From contig NC_088209.1 of NCBI RefSeq assembly GCF_037126465.1, positions 20,837,146-20,901,145 of the forward strand: 64,000 bases of DNA. Reading direction: 5' to 3'. The DNA is from Ornithodoros turicata (taxonomy: Eukaryota > Arthropoda > Arachnida > Ixodida > Argasidae). Position 1 is the stretch's first letter; every line of letters starts with the position of its first letter. A model generated the notes under the pieces. The model was not told the origin of the DNA and made no database searches. It saw only the letters and a list, made by a program, of their open reading frames with translations. Made by a program: the position numbers and the translations under genes. Below, piece after piece: positions 44,873 through 55,639 of the stretch.

Positions 44873-45804
44873 AAATTATTTCGCCTTGTTTCACCCACGG
44901 TGGCCCGACGCACATCGTCAATGACCGCCCTGAGCACCAGGTGACACGAGAAGTAATGGCGGCGCAGCTGAAAACTCTTCCAGTATACCCTGTGATATAC
45001 AACGTAAGTAATGGGAATTAGCCCAGGCAAGCTACATCCATAGACGAAGACGAACACGTAGGCCTCCGCCAACGCCCAAGAATCAATGAAATCAAATAAG
45101 TCCGTTGTTATACGTTGTATTCACGAGATGTCGCCCTGCCACGTGTCTCCACGAGTGACTGCATGAGTGAGAAAGACGTACGAGAGAATACGAAGAGCGT
45201 GGTTGGTTGTACGTCCGCGTTGTACTTGAGGCACTTCAAAAATAAGCGGGGAGGTATCCGCGGGTTCGAATCCCGGTGCCGGCTGTGCTGTCTGGGGTTT
45301 TTCCTGGGTTTTCCTCACAGACGCTTTCACACATATGTCGGCACAGTTCCCTTAGAAGTCGGGCCAGGACCCACATTCCCCCAGGGCGTGAGTCGTGACG
45401 TTGCCCACCTCTGTGAGGCCGACAACGGCGAGCTCTTTCAACATCGCCACCACCCTCCACCACCACTTTAAAAATAAGGATTTTTAAAGATAAGGACGAG
45501 ATTCCTTGAGCTCTCTGTCTACACGCCCTCCACTCTGTTTTTTTTTCTCGCCATCTTGAATTTCCTGCGTGCTCGTTTCAGACACAAGGGGAGATGCTCC
45601 ACTCTATGGAATCCTGGGAAAGTCCGTCTGAACAATGCGCACAGCAATAATGGCTAATTCCCGTTACTTACTTTGTATGTCACAGGGTATATTTGAAGGG
45701 TTCTCAGCTGCGCCGTCATTACGTCTCGTGTCACCTGGTGCTCATGGCGGTCATTGACGATGTGCGCCAGGCCACCGTGGATCAAACAAGGCGAAATAAT
45801 TTCG
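44873..45804. mobile_element. Inverted repeat pair (~150-bp arms) with a SINE in the spacer
   Basis: GAAATTATTTCGCCTTGTTT, ACCGCC.TGAGCACCAGGTGA, CACGAGA.GTAATGG.GGCGC and GGGAATTAGCC at 44873-45023 are mirrored at 45651-45804. Arm divergence is moderate. The ~630-bp spacer holds a SINE (45243-45470) and unassigned sequence. It could be a foldback transposon enlarged by the SINE or two independent inverted insertions. Confidence 0.72.
45243..45470 (+). mobile_element. SINE type II
   Basis: GGTATCCGCGGGTTCGAATC (B box GGTTCGAATCC), CCGGTGCCGGCTGTGCTGTC, GGGGTTTTTCCTGGGTTTTC, TATGTCGGCACAGTTCCCTT, GACCCACATTCCCCCAGGGC, GTGAGTCGTGACGTTGCCCA and GAGGCCGACAACGGCGAGCT, ending in CACCACC. Close to 7036-7260; the head is truncated before the A box. 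Confidence 0.87.
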
Positions 45805-46039
45805 GGGTTTTTCAGCGCGCGCCAGAAATCACACAAACCGTGCTGAAAGCAATGTTTACGTCCCTAGAAGTCCTATCGTCCTTTGCTGAGATCGAAACCA
45901 CGTATAGTTTAGCTGCCAAACACGTCATCGTGTATCGTCATTACACACCACGAACTTTGTATGGAGTATAACCGTGTATATAGATTTCGGATCTCAATTG
46001 AGTGTGTGATGAATGAAGATGTAATTTTCTTTACTGCCG
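45805..46039. other. No feature recognised
   Basis: Nothing noticed. Confidence 0.3.
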
Positions 46040-46640
46040 GTTTGTCGAGTGGCTGATCTTCCACGATGATGCCAATACATATATCGAGTGGGGTAATGGT
46101 TAGGGAAAGTTTAGGAAGATGAGTACACAATCTTCTATGGCTCATCTCATAGAGCCAACAATACAAGGTTTGTTGAGGTCCCCATGAGCCCTTGCGAGCC
46201 ATAGGTGGCGCTGGCTTTGCCCCAGGTGGCGCTCTATTTTTGATGCGCGATGTGGGCAAGCTTAGGCATGTCCCATCTACAGTTGGCAATACAAAGGTTT
46301 GTCCCATCCTACAATTGGCAATACAAGCTCTCCTGCTTGATGACAATACAAGGCAATGTTTAGGAGATGAGTGCGCAATCTTCCGTGGCTTATGTCATAG
46401 AGTCAACTATACAAAAGGATGACGTACTCAGAAACACTGTGACTCATCTAATCAGTCAACAATACGATGTATGATGGTCGCTGGTTCCCAAGTGATGTGT
46501 CTCTTTCAAGTGACGTAGAGTTGGGTTAGCATGACGATGACATGGATGACAAAACGTGATGTAGGCAAGACTTGCGCTTGTCCCATCCTATATACAGTTT
46601 GCAATAGGACATTGGCATGGAGGGAGAGGCGTCAGCCGTT
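46040..46640 (+). repeat. Degenerate subrepeats upstream of LINE ORF1
   Basis: CAGTTGGCAATACAAAG, CAATTGGCAATACAAG, GAGATGAGT.CGCAATCTTC, GTGGCT.AT.TCATAGAGTC and GATGT.GGCAAG.CTT recur two or three times. Position and orientation suggest the repeated 5' UTR of the following non-LTR element, which in such elements often holds the internal promoter (inference). Confidence 0.45.
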
Positions 46641-46859
46641 GTCTCAGAAGAAGCAACTTAAGTGTAATGATCTGATAGAGTCATTTCTCATTATGTCACT
46701 TTCTGTTGCCACGTTGCCGTTGCTTTCTGTTGCTGCTCTGTTGTTAGGCCTAGCCGAATTCTTTTCCTGCAATTTTTTTCACTTTTCTTTGCTTGTAACT
46801 GCAACTTTCTTGCTCATTAACGGGGCGCGAAGCCGTGTCTCCCCGGTTGAGATACCGGC

Positions 46860-47880
46860 TAAGCTAAAATGTACGCCAACCAAGATGATCGCATCTGGGG
46901 TGTTCAAAGTGCGAGCACAGCAGCGCTATACTTTGGAAAAGATGTGTTGGGTGCGTTTAAACGTGTCGTGCCTGGTAAAGTTCGTGGTGCGCAGAACCAA
47001 GGGTATGGTTATTATGAGATGGTAATGAATGATTTGGAAGGAGTGACGTTGCTTAATGAGGAGGAATCGGTTGTGACTCGGGGGGGGGGGGGGGGGCAGG
47101 TAACGCGCTTTATTTCGTAGAAAAGATGAGGAGGGTCACGGTGTTCAGGTATCCGATTGATTATCCTAACACTACTGAGTTGTAATTGAGACACAGAGGG
47201 AGAAGCACGGTGGTGCCCACGAGGACTGCGAGACGGGTACGCGATTCGTTCTCATGGACCTTATAGAGGGGAACTTCCCAACTTTTTTGACGGTGAGAGA
47301 GACTCGCGTTGGATGTTTGTACCACGAGGTTACACGAAGATGGGCCAAGTGTAATGCTACAAACCATGTAGCTCGTGAATGTAAAAAATCTTAGATGCCG
47401 GTGGTGGGGCCCTTTCTATGAAGGAGAATGCGGGAAATGTATGGCGGGAAAGGAGAGGAAACGGAACGCCACGGCCGACGTTACAGTTTTAGTGTGGGGA
47501 CGAGTTCCCGATCCTGTTCACACAATTGCAATGGAAGTGAATCTCATCAGGCTGAGCCTCAGAAGAGGCAGGACACTAAAGATGACGAACCCCAGGGTAC
47601 GGAGAAGTCGGAGGATGTGGAAAGGTGTAGTAGGGCGGACGTAAAGCAAGTTGAGGTGCTCGGAAATCGCTCTATTGATGACCCAGGGAATGTGTTGGAT
47701 GCAATGACCACAGCAGCGGTGTGTGCGTCGCCTGGGTCAAAAAATGAGTCGTTGGATAATGGAGAGAGTGTAGCTACCCTGTTGTCTGAAAGTGAAAGGT
47801 GTGAGTGACAGTAGTGACATGAATGATACAGGCATCACTCTGAAAGGAGGAGGGTATCGAAGAGGAGGAAGAGGGCGGGC
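46860..47880 (+). pseudogene. Non-LTR retrotransposon ORF1 (CCHC protein), broken
   Basis: ORF1 products of APE-type LINEs bind the element RNA. In one frame near 47235-47385 the sequence reads TGTRFVLMDLIEGNFPTFLT, VRETRVGCLYHEVTRR, then WAKCNATNHVAREC, a CX2CX4HX4C zinc knuckle whose first cysteine is tryptophan (TGG at 47341). A second cysteine cluster (RCRWWGPFYEGECGKC) follows, then a charged region to about 47808 ending in stops. Upstream (from 46869) the frame IWGVQSASTAALYFGKDVLG, AFKRVVPGKVRGAQNQGYGY belongs to the same protein. A 17-base G-run at about 47081 and several frame shifts separate the segments. Not functional. Clade not resolved. Confidence 0.65.
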
Positions 47881-48054
47881 AAATGTGCCTAATGTGCATG
47901 TCTAGACCAGATAACTGTTCTCCGGTGTGCTATGCTTTTCTTAAATCCTACCCCGACCTCGTCAATGACTTTCAAATTATGAACGTTTAATGAAAGGTGT
48001 TTTAGAGGCAGATGCAAAGAAAAATAAGTCCTAAATCTATACAGGTTTTTGGGC

Positions 48055-49016
48055 GTGAATTGTACATTCATTCAAGAATCGCATTGGCACAAACAGCTGG
48101 AGGCAAAAGAATTTGAGAGATGTTTCATCGCACTTATTATTCAACGTCTTATTGGAGCTACGGAACCCGTAACCCATGCGATGTTTTCGGCATTATCTTC
48201 TTAAAAGCAAGAGAGGTGAAAGTTATCACGTTTGAGAATGACCTGCGCGGGAGAATAGTAACCGTAGACATAGGTACGATACATAGACGATGGCACGTTG
48301 CTTAGACTTATCAATATACACGGACCAAATAATGCAAATGTGTCTGGGGGAGTTTTATAGAGATGAACTTCCTTACTATCTCAATGTAGCTTACAGTTTC
48401 ATGGTGGTAGGTGACTTCAACTGTCTAATTAATGCAAAAGATACATAATCGGGTGTACATGAAAACGTTTCTGGAGCTGTAGAGTTACGGCTGGCGATAG
48501 ATGCTTTTAAGTTGGTAGACACTTGGATATCGGCTAGAGGAGGAAATGGGTTCACATGGGTTATGCAGTGTAGCAAATATACAGAAGGTTAAGACCATTG
48601 ACATCTCTGATCATAAGTGAATTCTAGTTGAGTTGATAAAAGTGGGTCTTCCAGGCTCCTGACACCCCTGGCGAATGAAAACCAAATTACTGCACTGTCC
48701 AGAAATTCGTGCAGACATACAGGCCTTAATTCAGAGAGCGGTTCGGGAGAGTGACGCTATCTTTGTTTAGTGGGTAACACTCAAAGACGTCATCAGGAAC
48801 TGTGTGAGAGCCTGGGGTCAGAAAAAGGCCCATGAGAAGCATGTGTCATTCAAACTTCTGGCACATCGGCTCCAACTTCAACAAACCGGCACTGGGTTAG
48901 TTTCCCGTGTGACGTTTTCTTCTGCCAACGATCACCTGGCACTCCTGAGGGAGGAGCGGTGGGAGGCACTAAGGTACTTGGCGGCGAAAACTAAAGTTGA
49001 GAAGGAAGGCTGTTGA
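48055..49016 (+). pseudogene. LINE ORF2 apurinic-like endonuclease domain, truncated
   Basis: The APE-type endonuclease nicks target DNA to prime reverse transcription. Its signature motifs can be followed in order: IQESHW (about 48070-48087), VFGIIFLKAREVKVITFEND and LRGRIVTVDI (to about 48275), RLINIHGPNNANVS (near 48310-48345), MVVGDFNCLINAKDT (48401-48445), FKLVDTWISARGGNGFTW (near 48510-48560) and ISDHK (48602-48616). Stops and frame shifts separate several motifs. The frame 48804-49016 (HRLQLQQTGTGLVSR to LAAKTKVEKEG) is the linker before the RT. The RT itself is absent because an oppositely oriented gypsy fragment begins at about 49008. Confidence 0.75.
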
Positions 49017-49701
49017 GTAGAGCACAAGTATCCGACGAAGACGGCAGATACTTTGCATAGTGCTGTACCATCCCCAAAAAACGACTGCAGTTCTGAAACT
49101 TGTGTAGGCGGTGGCGTGTTCAGAATCGCTTATACTTTTTTGGGTGATGGTCGGAAACCTTCCGCAGCAACCACGCGTCCCAGATACTGAAGCTGCCGCT
49201 GCAGGAAGGCACATTTCTCTCTCTTGAGCGCGAAGCCGTATACTTGCGGAGACGTGACAAAACTTGCTCTAAGTTTACCAGACGCTCTTGGTCGTTTCGG
49301 CCAGTCACGATGATGTCATGGAGATAACAGGCTACAGAAGGAATCCCTGCGATCCATGGTACGCTGGAAATGCGCAGAGATGCGATGCCGAACGGCATTC
49401 GATTGCATTGAAAAAGGCCCTTGTGTGTATTGATCACCAAGATTTTCTTAGCGTCTTCGTCCGGCGCGATCTGTAGGTATGCTTCAGACAAATCCAATTT
49501 CGTGAATTTCGCACCGTAATGTCGCCAAAAGTTCTTCAGGTCGAGGTTGGAGCTGCCGAGATCTTGCCGACGCATAGTGTACGACCCAGTATCAACCTGC
49601 AGGATGACGTTCTTGTCTCTGATATTACAAGAAATGAACTTCCTGTCTTGTGCGGGACAATCACCCTTATCCTTCATACCCTTACCTTCGTTTTTCACCA
49701 C
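49008..49701 (-). pseudogene. gypsy-type LTR retrotransposon: protease start fused to RT
   Basis: The minus strand is open from 49701 to 49120 and continues in another frame to about 49008. It contains the aspartic protease motif VDTGS (49582-49596), then within about 15 residues jumps to the RT: FTKLDLSEAYLQI, DEDAKKILVINTHKGLFQ, CNRMPFGIAS, and YLHD (49315-49326) in place of the catalytic YLDD. After RLRKY the frame shifts at about 49240 to YGFALKREKCAFLQRQLQYLG and then VSELQSFFG with the RT thumb region. The rest of protease, the RT fingers, RNase H, integrase and both LTRs are absent. The H-for-D change in the active site and the internal deletion make it inactive. Confidence 0.85.
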
Positions 49702-50004
49702 CCCCTCTTAAGCATTAGCCGTGACGGTGCCTACTGTTGTGACGCCCGCAAATGCAAGCGACATCCAACGTCACCCCAACCGCTGTGGACGCATATATCA
49801 TGGAGGCTCGAACGTTGGGAGAGGGCACCGAAACATTAACAAAACGTTTTCCTTCCCCAATTTCTCTCTCACACAGCTTTCCTTCTGACCTCCTCCGTTA
49901 AGATTTCTACGTCGTTTCTTTGCCTTCTTGGTTGTCTTCCTCTTTGTTTGTTCGTTTGTTCGTTTTTTTTTTCTTTCTTTTTTTCTTCGTCTTTCTTTTC
50001 TGGG
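49702..50004. other. No gene assigned
   Basis: Upstream gag-end sequence of the gypsy fragment may lie at 49702-49800 on minus, but no zinc knuckle is clear. The T/C-rich run at 49900-49995 leads into the LINE tail. Confidence 0.35.
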
Positions 50005-50090
50005 AATAGCAAGCTGCCGTAGCGCAGGCTAACCTTTCCCTCCTTTTTTTAATAATGAACATATCTCCCCACCCCCACCCCCGGCATCAC
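50005..50090 (+). repeat. LINE 3' tail with C-rich end
   Basis: GGGAATAGCAAGCTGCCGTA, GCGCAGGCTAACCTTTCCCT, a T-run, AATAATGAACATATCTCCCC and a C-rich end. Same family as 11763 and 23641. Confidence 0.65.
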
Positions 50091-51382
50091 CGTCTCCCTC
50101 ACACGCTTACCATTATGCTTCTCCATAGCATCCTCCGCTATAAATGCCAAGGAGACTGAGACACAGCCCTTTCCATCAGGCCGCACGGCGAGTCATGCTA
50201 GCTCCACCGCAGTCAGTATCACTCTGTAAGGGACCGCAATCTTCGGGAGCAAATTAGGGAATGCTCTTCATCTTCTCGAATCGTAGCTGCGAGTCGAGCT
50301 GCGAACAGTTATACGAGTCCGAATAGTTGCTCCCTGCCTTGGCGCCGCTCCGTTAGGTCGTCCTTATTGTTGCGAATTCCTGGTCCTACGCTGCAATCAG
50401 GTGAATAAGAGCCTTGATTGCGGCAAAGTAGAGCATCAGTTGCAGCAGGGGGCACTAGAGGTCATAGTATCGCGGTACCACTTTAATGTCCTTCATCAGT
50501 AAGGGCCATCGATTGCGGGAAGGGAAACGTCTCGTCTGGAGACATAGCTTGCATTCAGACCTACTTCGGTGAACACGCATATAACGTTTATGCAGGAAGC
50601 CATAAAACCACTTCTTACAGTTCATACACTTTTTTTTTCAAATGCATGGATATTTCGTTTATATCACCACACTCATTTTACGACGATGCTTTCCTTTACC
50701 GAGCCACGTAAATATTAAGGAGAACATTGTTGGACTTCGAGGTAAAAAAAGGGCAAGGAAAAGTCGACGCCTTGATTAAATTCCTACCGGAGGACCCCAC
50801 TTTGCATTAATCTGCGGACAAATAAGGGTGGAGCCCTCTGAGTGGGTCCTGCAGCTTTCAATCTGGCCAGCCCGTTTGTTTAAAGTACAATATGGCTGCC
50901 TTTTTCTTTCTCTCTCTATCTCTCTCTTTTTTAGTAGACATTGTAGTAGGGCGCACTCAGGTGTGTGTTCTATTAGGATAATCAATACGCTTATCGGTCG
51001 TTTGTAGACTGCGCGCTGTTGGGAGGGCTACATCGGGCAGCTCAACAATTCTATTTTGGTGATGATGATTGTGGTGTTTCGTCACCAGAAACGATAGTGT
51101 GATACATTGACCTGTAATAGCCACACTAGCCATATCTCCAGCCAATATAGGGCCGAGATTGTGCTCTGCTTCAGTATAGACTAAGATGGAGAAATACGTA
51201 ATTCGTCAATTGGAGGATACTGGAAACAATGACACTGAAGATTTCTAAGTTTAATACGTACAAGATGGTACAGGTAAGATGGTACAAGATGGTAATACGT
51301 ACAGACGTACGTGGTGGACCACGCTTTATCAGGTACAGAATCCCCCAACTATGAAAACGTAATTTCTAAACTTTAGCTACTT
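50091..51382. other. No gene recognised
   Basis: A short CT microsatellite near 50910-50930, and GGTACAAGATGG/GGTAAGATGGTACAAGATGG direct repeats near 51260-51290. No coding family. Confidence 0.4.
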
Positions 51383-52425
51383 ACACTTTCCCACTTAAAC
51401 CACTCCTGTTTCTTCGATCCATCGATGATATCCCTCTGGTCTGGTGATGAACCATATCTGTGCAATCGTTCTTTGATGACTTTAATTCTATCCACGACAA
51501 AATTAAGTTCTCCTGTAATTTTTCCAATACATCAGTAAACTTCCTTGTCGTAACAGTTTCATTCAAATGTGGTAGGATTATCACGGATTTTTACAAAAAA
51601 ATAAAAATAAACTGATAGAGCGACAGTACCTCCACTATGTCCCTCAAACACATGTCCCTCGAACACAAAACAAATGTCCCTCAATTTTCAAAAAAGAAAT
51701 TATCCCCCTGCACTCATTCATGACCCCTTTGTGAAATCCTCCACCATAGACACAGCGAATTCATCCCCAAACCTAAAATGAACAAACATGATGTATTTTT
51801 CACTACTACATACCACAAGTCGCTCTGTAACACCAATTCGATTTTAAAACTGCATCTTATCCTACATGGTATATGAAAGAGATATTTCCATCACCCCCAC
51901 GGTCGCTTTCGGCAGGCCTAGCAATTTGCGCAATATTCTTACCTCTTCATGCATTGCGCAGCAGCCGGGCTGTCATCATTGTGGTGGTACACTTTGCCAG
52001 ACCTGTAAGTTTATCACCCAAACTGCTGCTGCGCGTAGTACAGTATGCGACTTCACTTTTAAAATCCGGCATTTCCTTCACCGTAATTCAAATATTGTGT
52101 GCTGCAGAAGTGCAATATTCAATATATTGGGGAAACAGCTAATACTATGAGAGAGAGAGTCTATGTCCAAAAATTCGATAGTCACAATAATCGCCAACCT
52201 CCCTTCTTGTTTTTTCATCAGCATCAAACATACCCCCCCCGTTTCCAACCACTTCAACCTATCTAATCACAGCTTTGATAACGACTTGAAAATAGTGATA
52301 CTAGAATCTGGATTCAGCACCGATATGAGCCGTAAAAAATAAATAAGGAATTATATTCAATTTCTAAATTTAAATCCCTTAAACCTCACGGCCTCAATCT
52401 TATCCCTGGTTCCCTAATCCAACAG
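51383..52425 (+). pseudogene. Penelope-like element: RT end and GIY-YIG endonuclease
   Basis: Penelope-like elements carry a telomerase-related RT and a GIY-YIG nuclease. In plus frames one reads LKPLLFLRSIDDIPLVW with SIDD at 51418-51429 (family: YIDD), then FFDDFNSIHDKIKFSCNFSN and TSVNFLVVTVSFKCGRIIT to about 51600, then RQYLHYVP. After a gap comes TVAFGRPSNLRNILTSSCIA (from about 51897), CHHCGGTLCQTCKFI, and in another frame the GIY-YIG segment KCNIQYIGETANTMRERV (about 52108-52160), then NHFNLSNHSFDNDLKIVILE and SGFSTDMSRKK to about 52340. Stops and at least two frame shifts break it, and the RT core upstream of the active site is missing. It abuts a LINE on the opposite strand at about 52430. 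Confidence 0.82.
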
Positions 52426-52431
52426 ATTTAA

Positions 52432-53596
52432 TCTTTTTTTACGCTGCTCAATAACAACATAACTGTCACTAATGCACGTTATTTCTTTGTACAGAACCAT
52501 ATCGTCAGCGTATAACCGAGCGTTTGATCGCATTCTATCGACCAAGTAATTGATATATATCAAAAACAAAATCGGTCCTAATACTGTCCCTTGGGATACC
52601 CCAGAAGTGACTTCACTATTGACCGAGAAGGAGTTAGCCCATTTTACACATTGCGTACGCTTGAACAAGAAATTAGATATCCAGTTAACTACGCTCATTT
52701 GAATATTGTAATACGTAAGTCTATTACGTGGAACGCGATCAAACGCTTTTGAAAAGTCGATAAACACAGCATCAATATCATGTCCGTTATTTAAAGAACA
52801 GTAAATATCTGTGACGAATTCAAAAAATTGGGACTCACAGGACTTATCCCGTCTGAAACCATGCTGGTTTACGTTTAACAGATTACTAAGTATGTATTAC
52901 TAAGTATATGAACTAAGTATGTGCTCCATGATTTTTGAACATACACAAGTCAGAGATATGGGTCTGTACAGTTTCTGACATCTGACTGGTTACCACTCTT
53001 ATAGATGGGGACTACAACAGCATGTTTCCAGTCAAGCGGAATGTAACAGGTGTTCAGTGATTGTTGCAGTATAATAGACAGAACTTTGGAGGAAACGTCT
53101 TTGGTGCACTTCAAAATTTTTGTTGAGATCCCGTCACAACCCGGAGAGGATGAGAGTGGTAACTTCTCTATGATCTTTCGAATTCCCTCAGGAGAGATAA
53201 TAATATCATCCGCCATGCAGTGCGATGTAGCACGATTGGGCAATGGAACAGGAGTTTCCTCATGAGTGAACACGGACGAGAAGTATGCGTTGATTCGATT
53301 TGCAGCCTCGATATTAGTTAACGGTCTCTGTTGCGTGTCATCAAGAAAGACTGTTTCTCTCTGAGAACTTCCCTTAAAGATGGGCCAAAATTTCTTTGGA
53401 TTCAATTTAAGCATATCAGAGAGATCCGAACTAAAGAGCTTTAATTTAGCTTATTTCACAACTCTTTTATAACTTACAGAGGCGGCGTAATAGTTTATCC
53501 ACGTGCTCTTTTTGCCAGTACGTTTCACTTGACGGTATAACCGGCTTTTTTTTTACTACTAAGTTGTTTAAGCCTATTCGATACCAGGGGCTCTGC
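52432..53596 (-). pseudogene. Non-LTR retrotransposon reverse transcriptase (CR1/L2-like)
   Basis: Minus-strand RT in nearly complete order: KSRLYRQVKRTGKKSTW (near 53560), DMLKLNPKKFWPIFKG (near 53414), YFSSVFTHEE, SSSPGCDGISTKILK, LNTCYIPLDWKHAVVVPIYK (to about 52985), then after a frame shift YRPISLTCVCSKIMEHIL, a tandemly repeated ACTTAGT segment with stops (about 52885-52920), NVNQHGFRRDKSC, VFIDFSKAFDRVPRNRL, SGVSQGTVLGPILFLIYINY and RLYADDMVLY with YADD at 52501-52512. The order and the HGFR..RSC / FIDFSKAFD / GPILFLIYIN phrases fit CR1/L2-type LINEs. The endonuclease and the 3' portion after YADD are missing. It is interrupted upstream by MITE D at 53597. Inactive. Confidence 0.88.
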
Positions 53597-53850
53597 ATCA
53601 TGACGTTGGTAGACAGACTGAAACCGAAATAAATCGGAAGGAGAGGGCTGGGTTCCACGAACGGGCACTTGTTCGCTGCCTCCCATTGAAAGAAAAGTAG
53701 GAACGAAGGTCGCGTCCCATTAAGGGACCATATCGTAATCCCCTCAAGACCGTGGCTTTCGGGCGCGACCTTGTTCACCTGTAGCTACGAGCGTAGTTCA
53801 GTTCGCTGTCAAACACTGATGTCATTTGTTTACAAACTGGGAGAGGTCTA
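53597..53850 (-). mobile_element. MITE D, copy 3, inserted at the LINE
   Basis: The reverse complement of 17555-17855/18870-19185: AACGTCATGATG, GACAGACTGAAACCGAAATA, AATCGGAAGGAGAGGGCTGG, TTCGCTGCCTCCCATTGAAA, GGGCGCGACCTTGTTCACCT, to GGGAGAGGTCTA at 53839-53850. LINE coding similarity stops where it begins. Confidence 0.8.
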
Positions 53851-53950
53851 CTGTTGGACATAAACGAAAACGATCTAAGAGTGTTGCGCAGGCACATCAA
53901 GGTCTAACTCAACTGCTCACGCGCGCTGCACCTGCGTAATGCTATTTTGT

Positions 53951-54110
53951 GTCCGAAGTAGCTTGGAAGTAACTCGTTCTGTTTTTTAAGTAACTCAGTA
54001 ACTGCGAGTTACATTTCAGGCTGAAGAACTTCGTCTTAGTTACATTTTGCACACGGTAACTTAACTTGTAACGAGTTCTTTTTGACGGGTAACTTCTCAA
54101 TCTATGGGCA
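53951..54110. repeat. GTAACT-rich hAT-like MITE remnant
   Basis: AAGTAACTCGTTCTGT, AAGTAACTCAGTAACTGCGA, GTTACATTTCAG, GGTAACTTAACTTGTAACGA and GGGTAACTTCTC repeat one motif in both orientations, like the element at 61048 but more diverged. The ends are not defined. Confidence 0.5.
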
Positions 54111-54529
54111 CAGTCGTGTTGTTCGCATTCCTGGAATAATAATAAATCATGCGTTTTGATCGTGAGACTACTATGACCATGAGAGACGCCGTGCAAGCGG
54201 CCAGTCGGATGATTAATGGTCGCGAGTTGAAATCTCTGCACACTGTATCCCGTGTTTGATTATTCCTCGCAGAGGACGACGTAGATGGGAAACAATCTGT
54301 ACCCATACAACGAAATTGTTCGGCCTCGTCGGTCGAGTTTAGACATACTATTAATCGTATTTACCAGGGTGTACCAAGCAAGCAAGTTCTGTTTGGTTCC
54401 TAAAAGAAAGCGACATTTTTATTTTTCTATTATTTTCAAGGTGACTTGTTTTCATTGGGTTCCACTAAGCGGTTTCCACCTCTTGTCCACCACCAATCCC
54501 TTGCTGTAGCGGGACATCAGTTTCTGCAT
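54111..54529. other. No gene recognised
   Basis: Nothing recognised. Confidence 0.35.
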
Positions 54530-54640
54530 CCGTAGGGGTGGTGGTGGGTGGATATGTTTAATAGAAAGAAAAGAGGAAATGTGAGCCAGGCTGTTGCGGG
54601 CTTGCATCCCTGATATTACAATGATGCCGGCAAATTACGA
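54530..54640 (-). repeat. LINE 3' tail, C-rich end
   Basis: On minus: GTAATATCAGGGATGCAAGC, CCGCAACAGCCTGGCTCACA, TTTCCTCTTTTCTTTCTATT, AAACATATCCACCCACCACC. Same tail family as 23706 (minus). Confidence 0.6.
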
Positions 54641-55639
54641 AACTAAAGTATGGTGAGCTAGCAGCTCGCCGCAGGGCTAGTCCATCATAACTATAGGAGG
54701 ACGAGGAATGACACTCGCGAAAAAAAAAAGAATAAGGAAGAGTGATAGAGACAGAGAGATAAATGATAAAAAGGAAATATTAAAACTACAATATGACGGC
54801 TTCCTTCACACCATCTGCTCCCAGTTATTATAACTATCTTCACCGTTTTCACCTTTTTTTTTTTGTCTTTGAGAAAACGCTGGTCACAACGAAAGCATTT
54901 TCGTCGTCTGTCCTCACGGACTGTTTTGTAACTGCCCGTTCGACCGCGCGCAGCGAATACATGATGCAGCGACGGACTCTATCGCCTTAAACAGTTTAAA
55001 TAGAGAGAAAAGAACGTCAACAATATTTTATTGCCTCAAGATGGCGTCTGCCACTCGCCGATGGACAAGTACACTGTGGAAAAGCACGCGTCCCCACATT
55101 GGTGATTGCAGCCCGGCAGCGCCATCTTTCACAAATGGAACTTACTCTCTGAAGTGAAACTGACTCTGAAATGAAATTCACTCTCTGTGCATGCGCCTCG
55201 TATAATTACTGCCGAATCAAATTAATTAAACTTCCTCAGTTAAGATATTGCAGTAACGACAAAAGCTATCATTGTATGGTGCGCTTACGTTGTCGGTGAT
55301 TAGGTCGCGTTTTCTCAAGGACACTTACATGAACTAAACGCAAAACACACCATAAGCCCTGTCCAGAACACCAGCAATCAATCAGAATTACACTAGTGTG
55401 CGCTTACACGTCCTCGCTTTTTACAGCGTGAGCCGTTAACGGGTCACTAAAATGCAAAAAAAAAAAAAAAAAAAGTCACTTGAAATTATGTTACACTCTC
55501 TGTTAATTTCTCACTTGATATTATAATTCAAATCTTTGATTCCATTACGGAGGTATATACCATGGAAATTATACCGGACTCTTTCTTGCTTCGGCTCTAA
55601 GCAATGAACGTCGTTTCAGCTCATGCATCGGTGTTCGTA
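54641..55639. other. No gene recognised
   Basis: A-run at about 55456-55473; scattered short frames. Confidence 0.4.

Noticed and set aside
46531..47025. 164-codon plus frame with a hydrophobic stretch as a membrane protein
   Set aside because: It runs across LINE 5' subrepeats and overlaps the ORF1 relic in another frame; the hydrophobic segment is T/C-rich composition.
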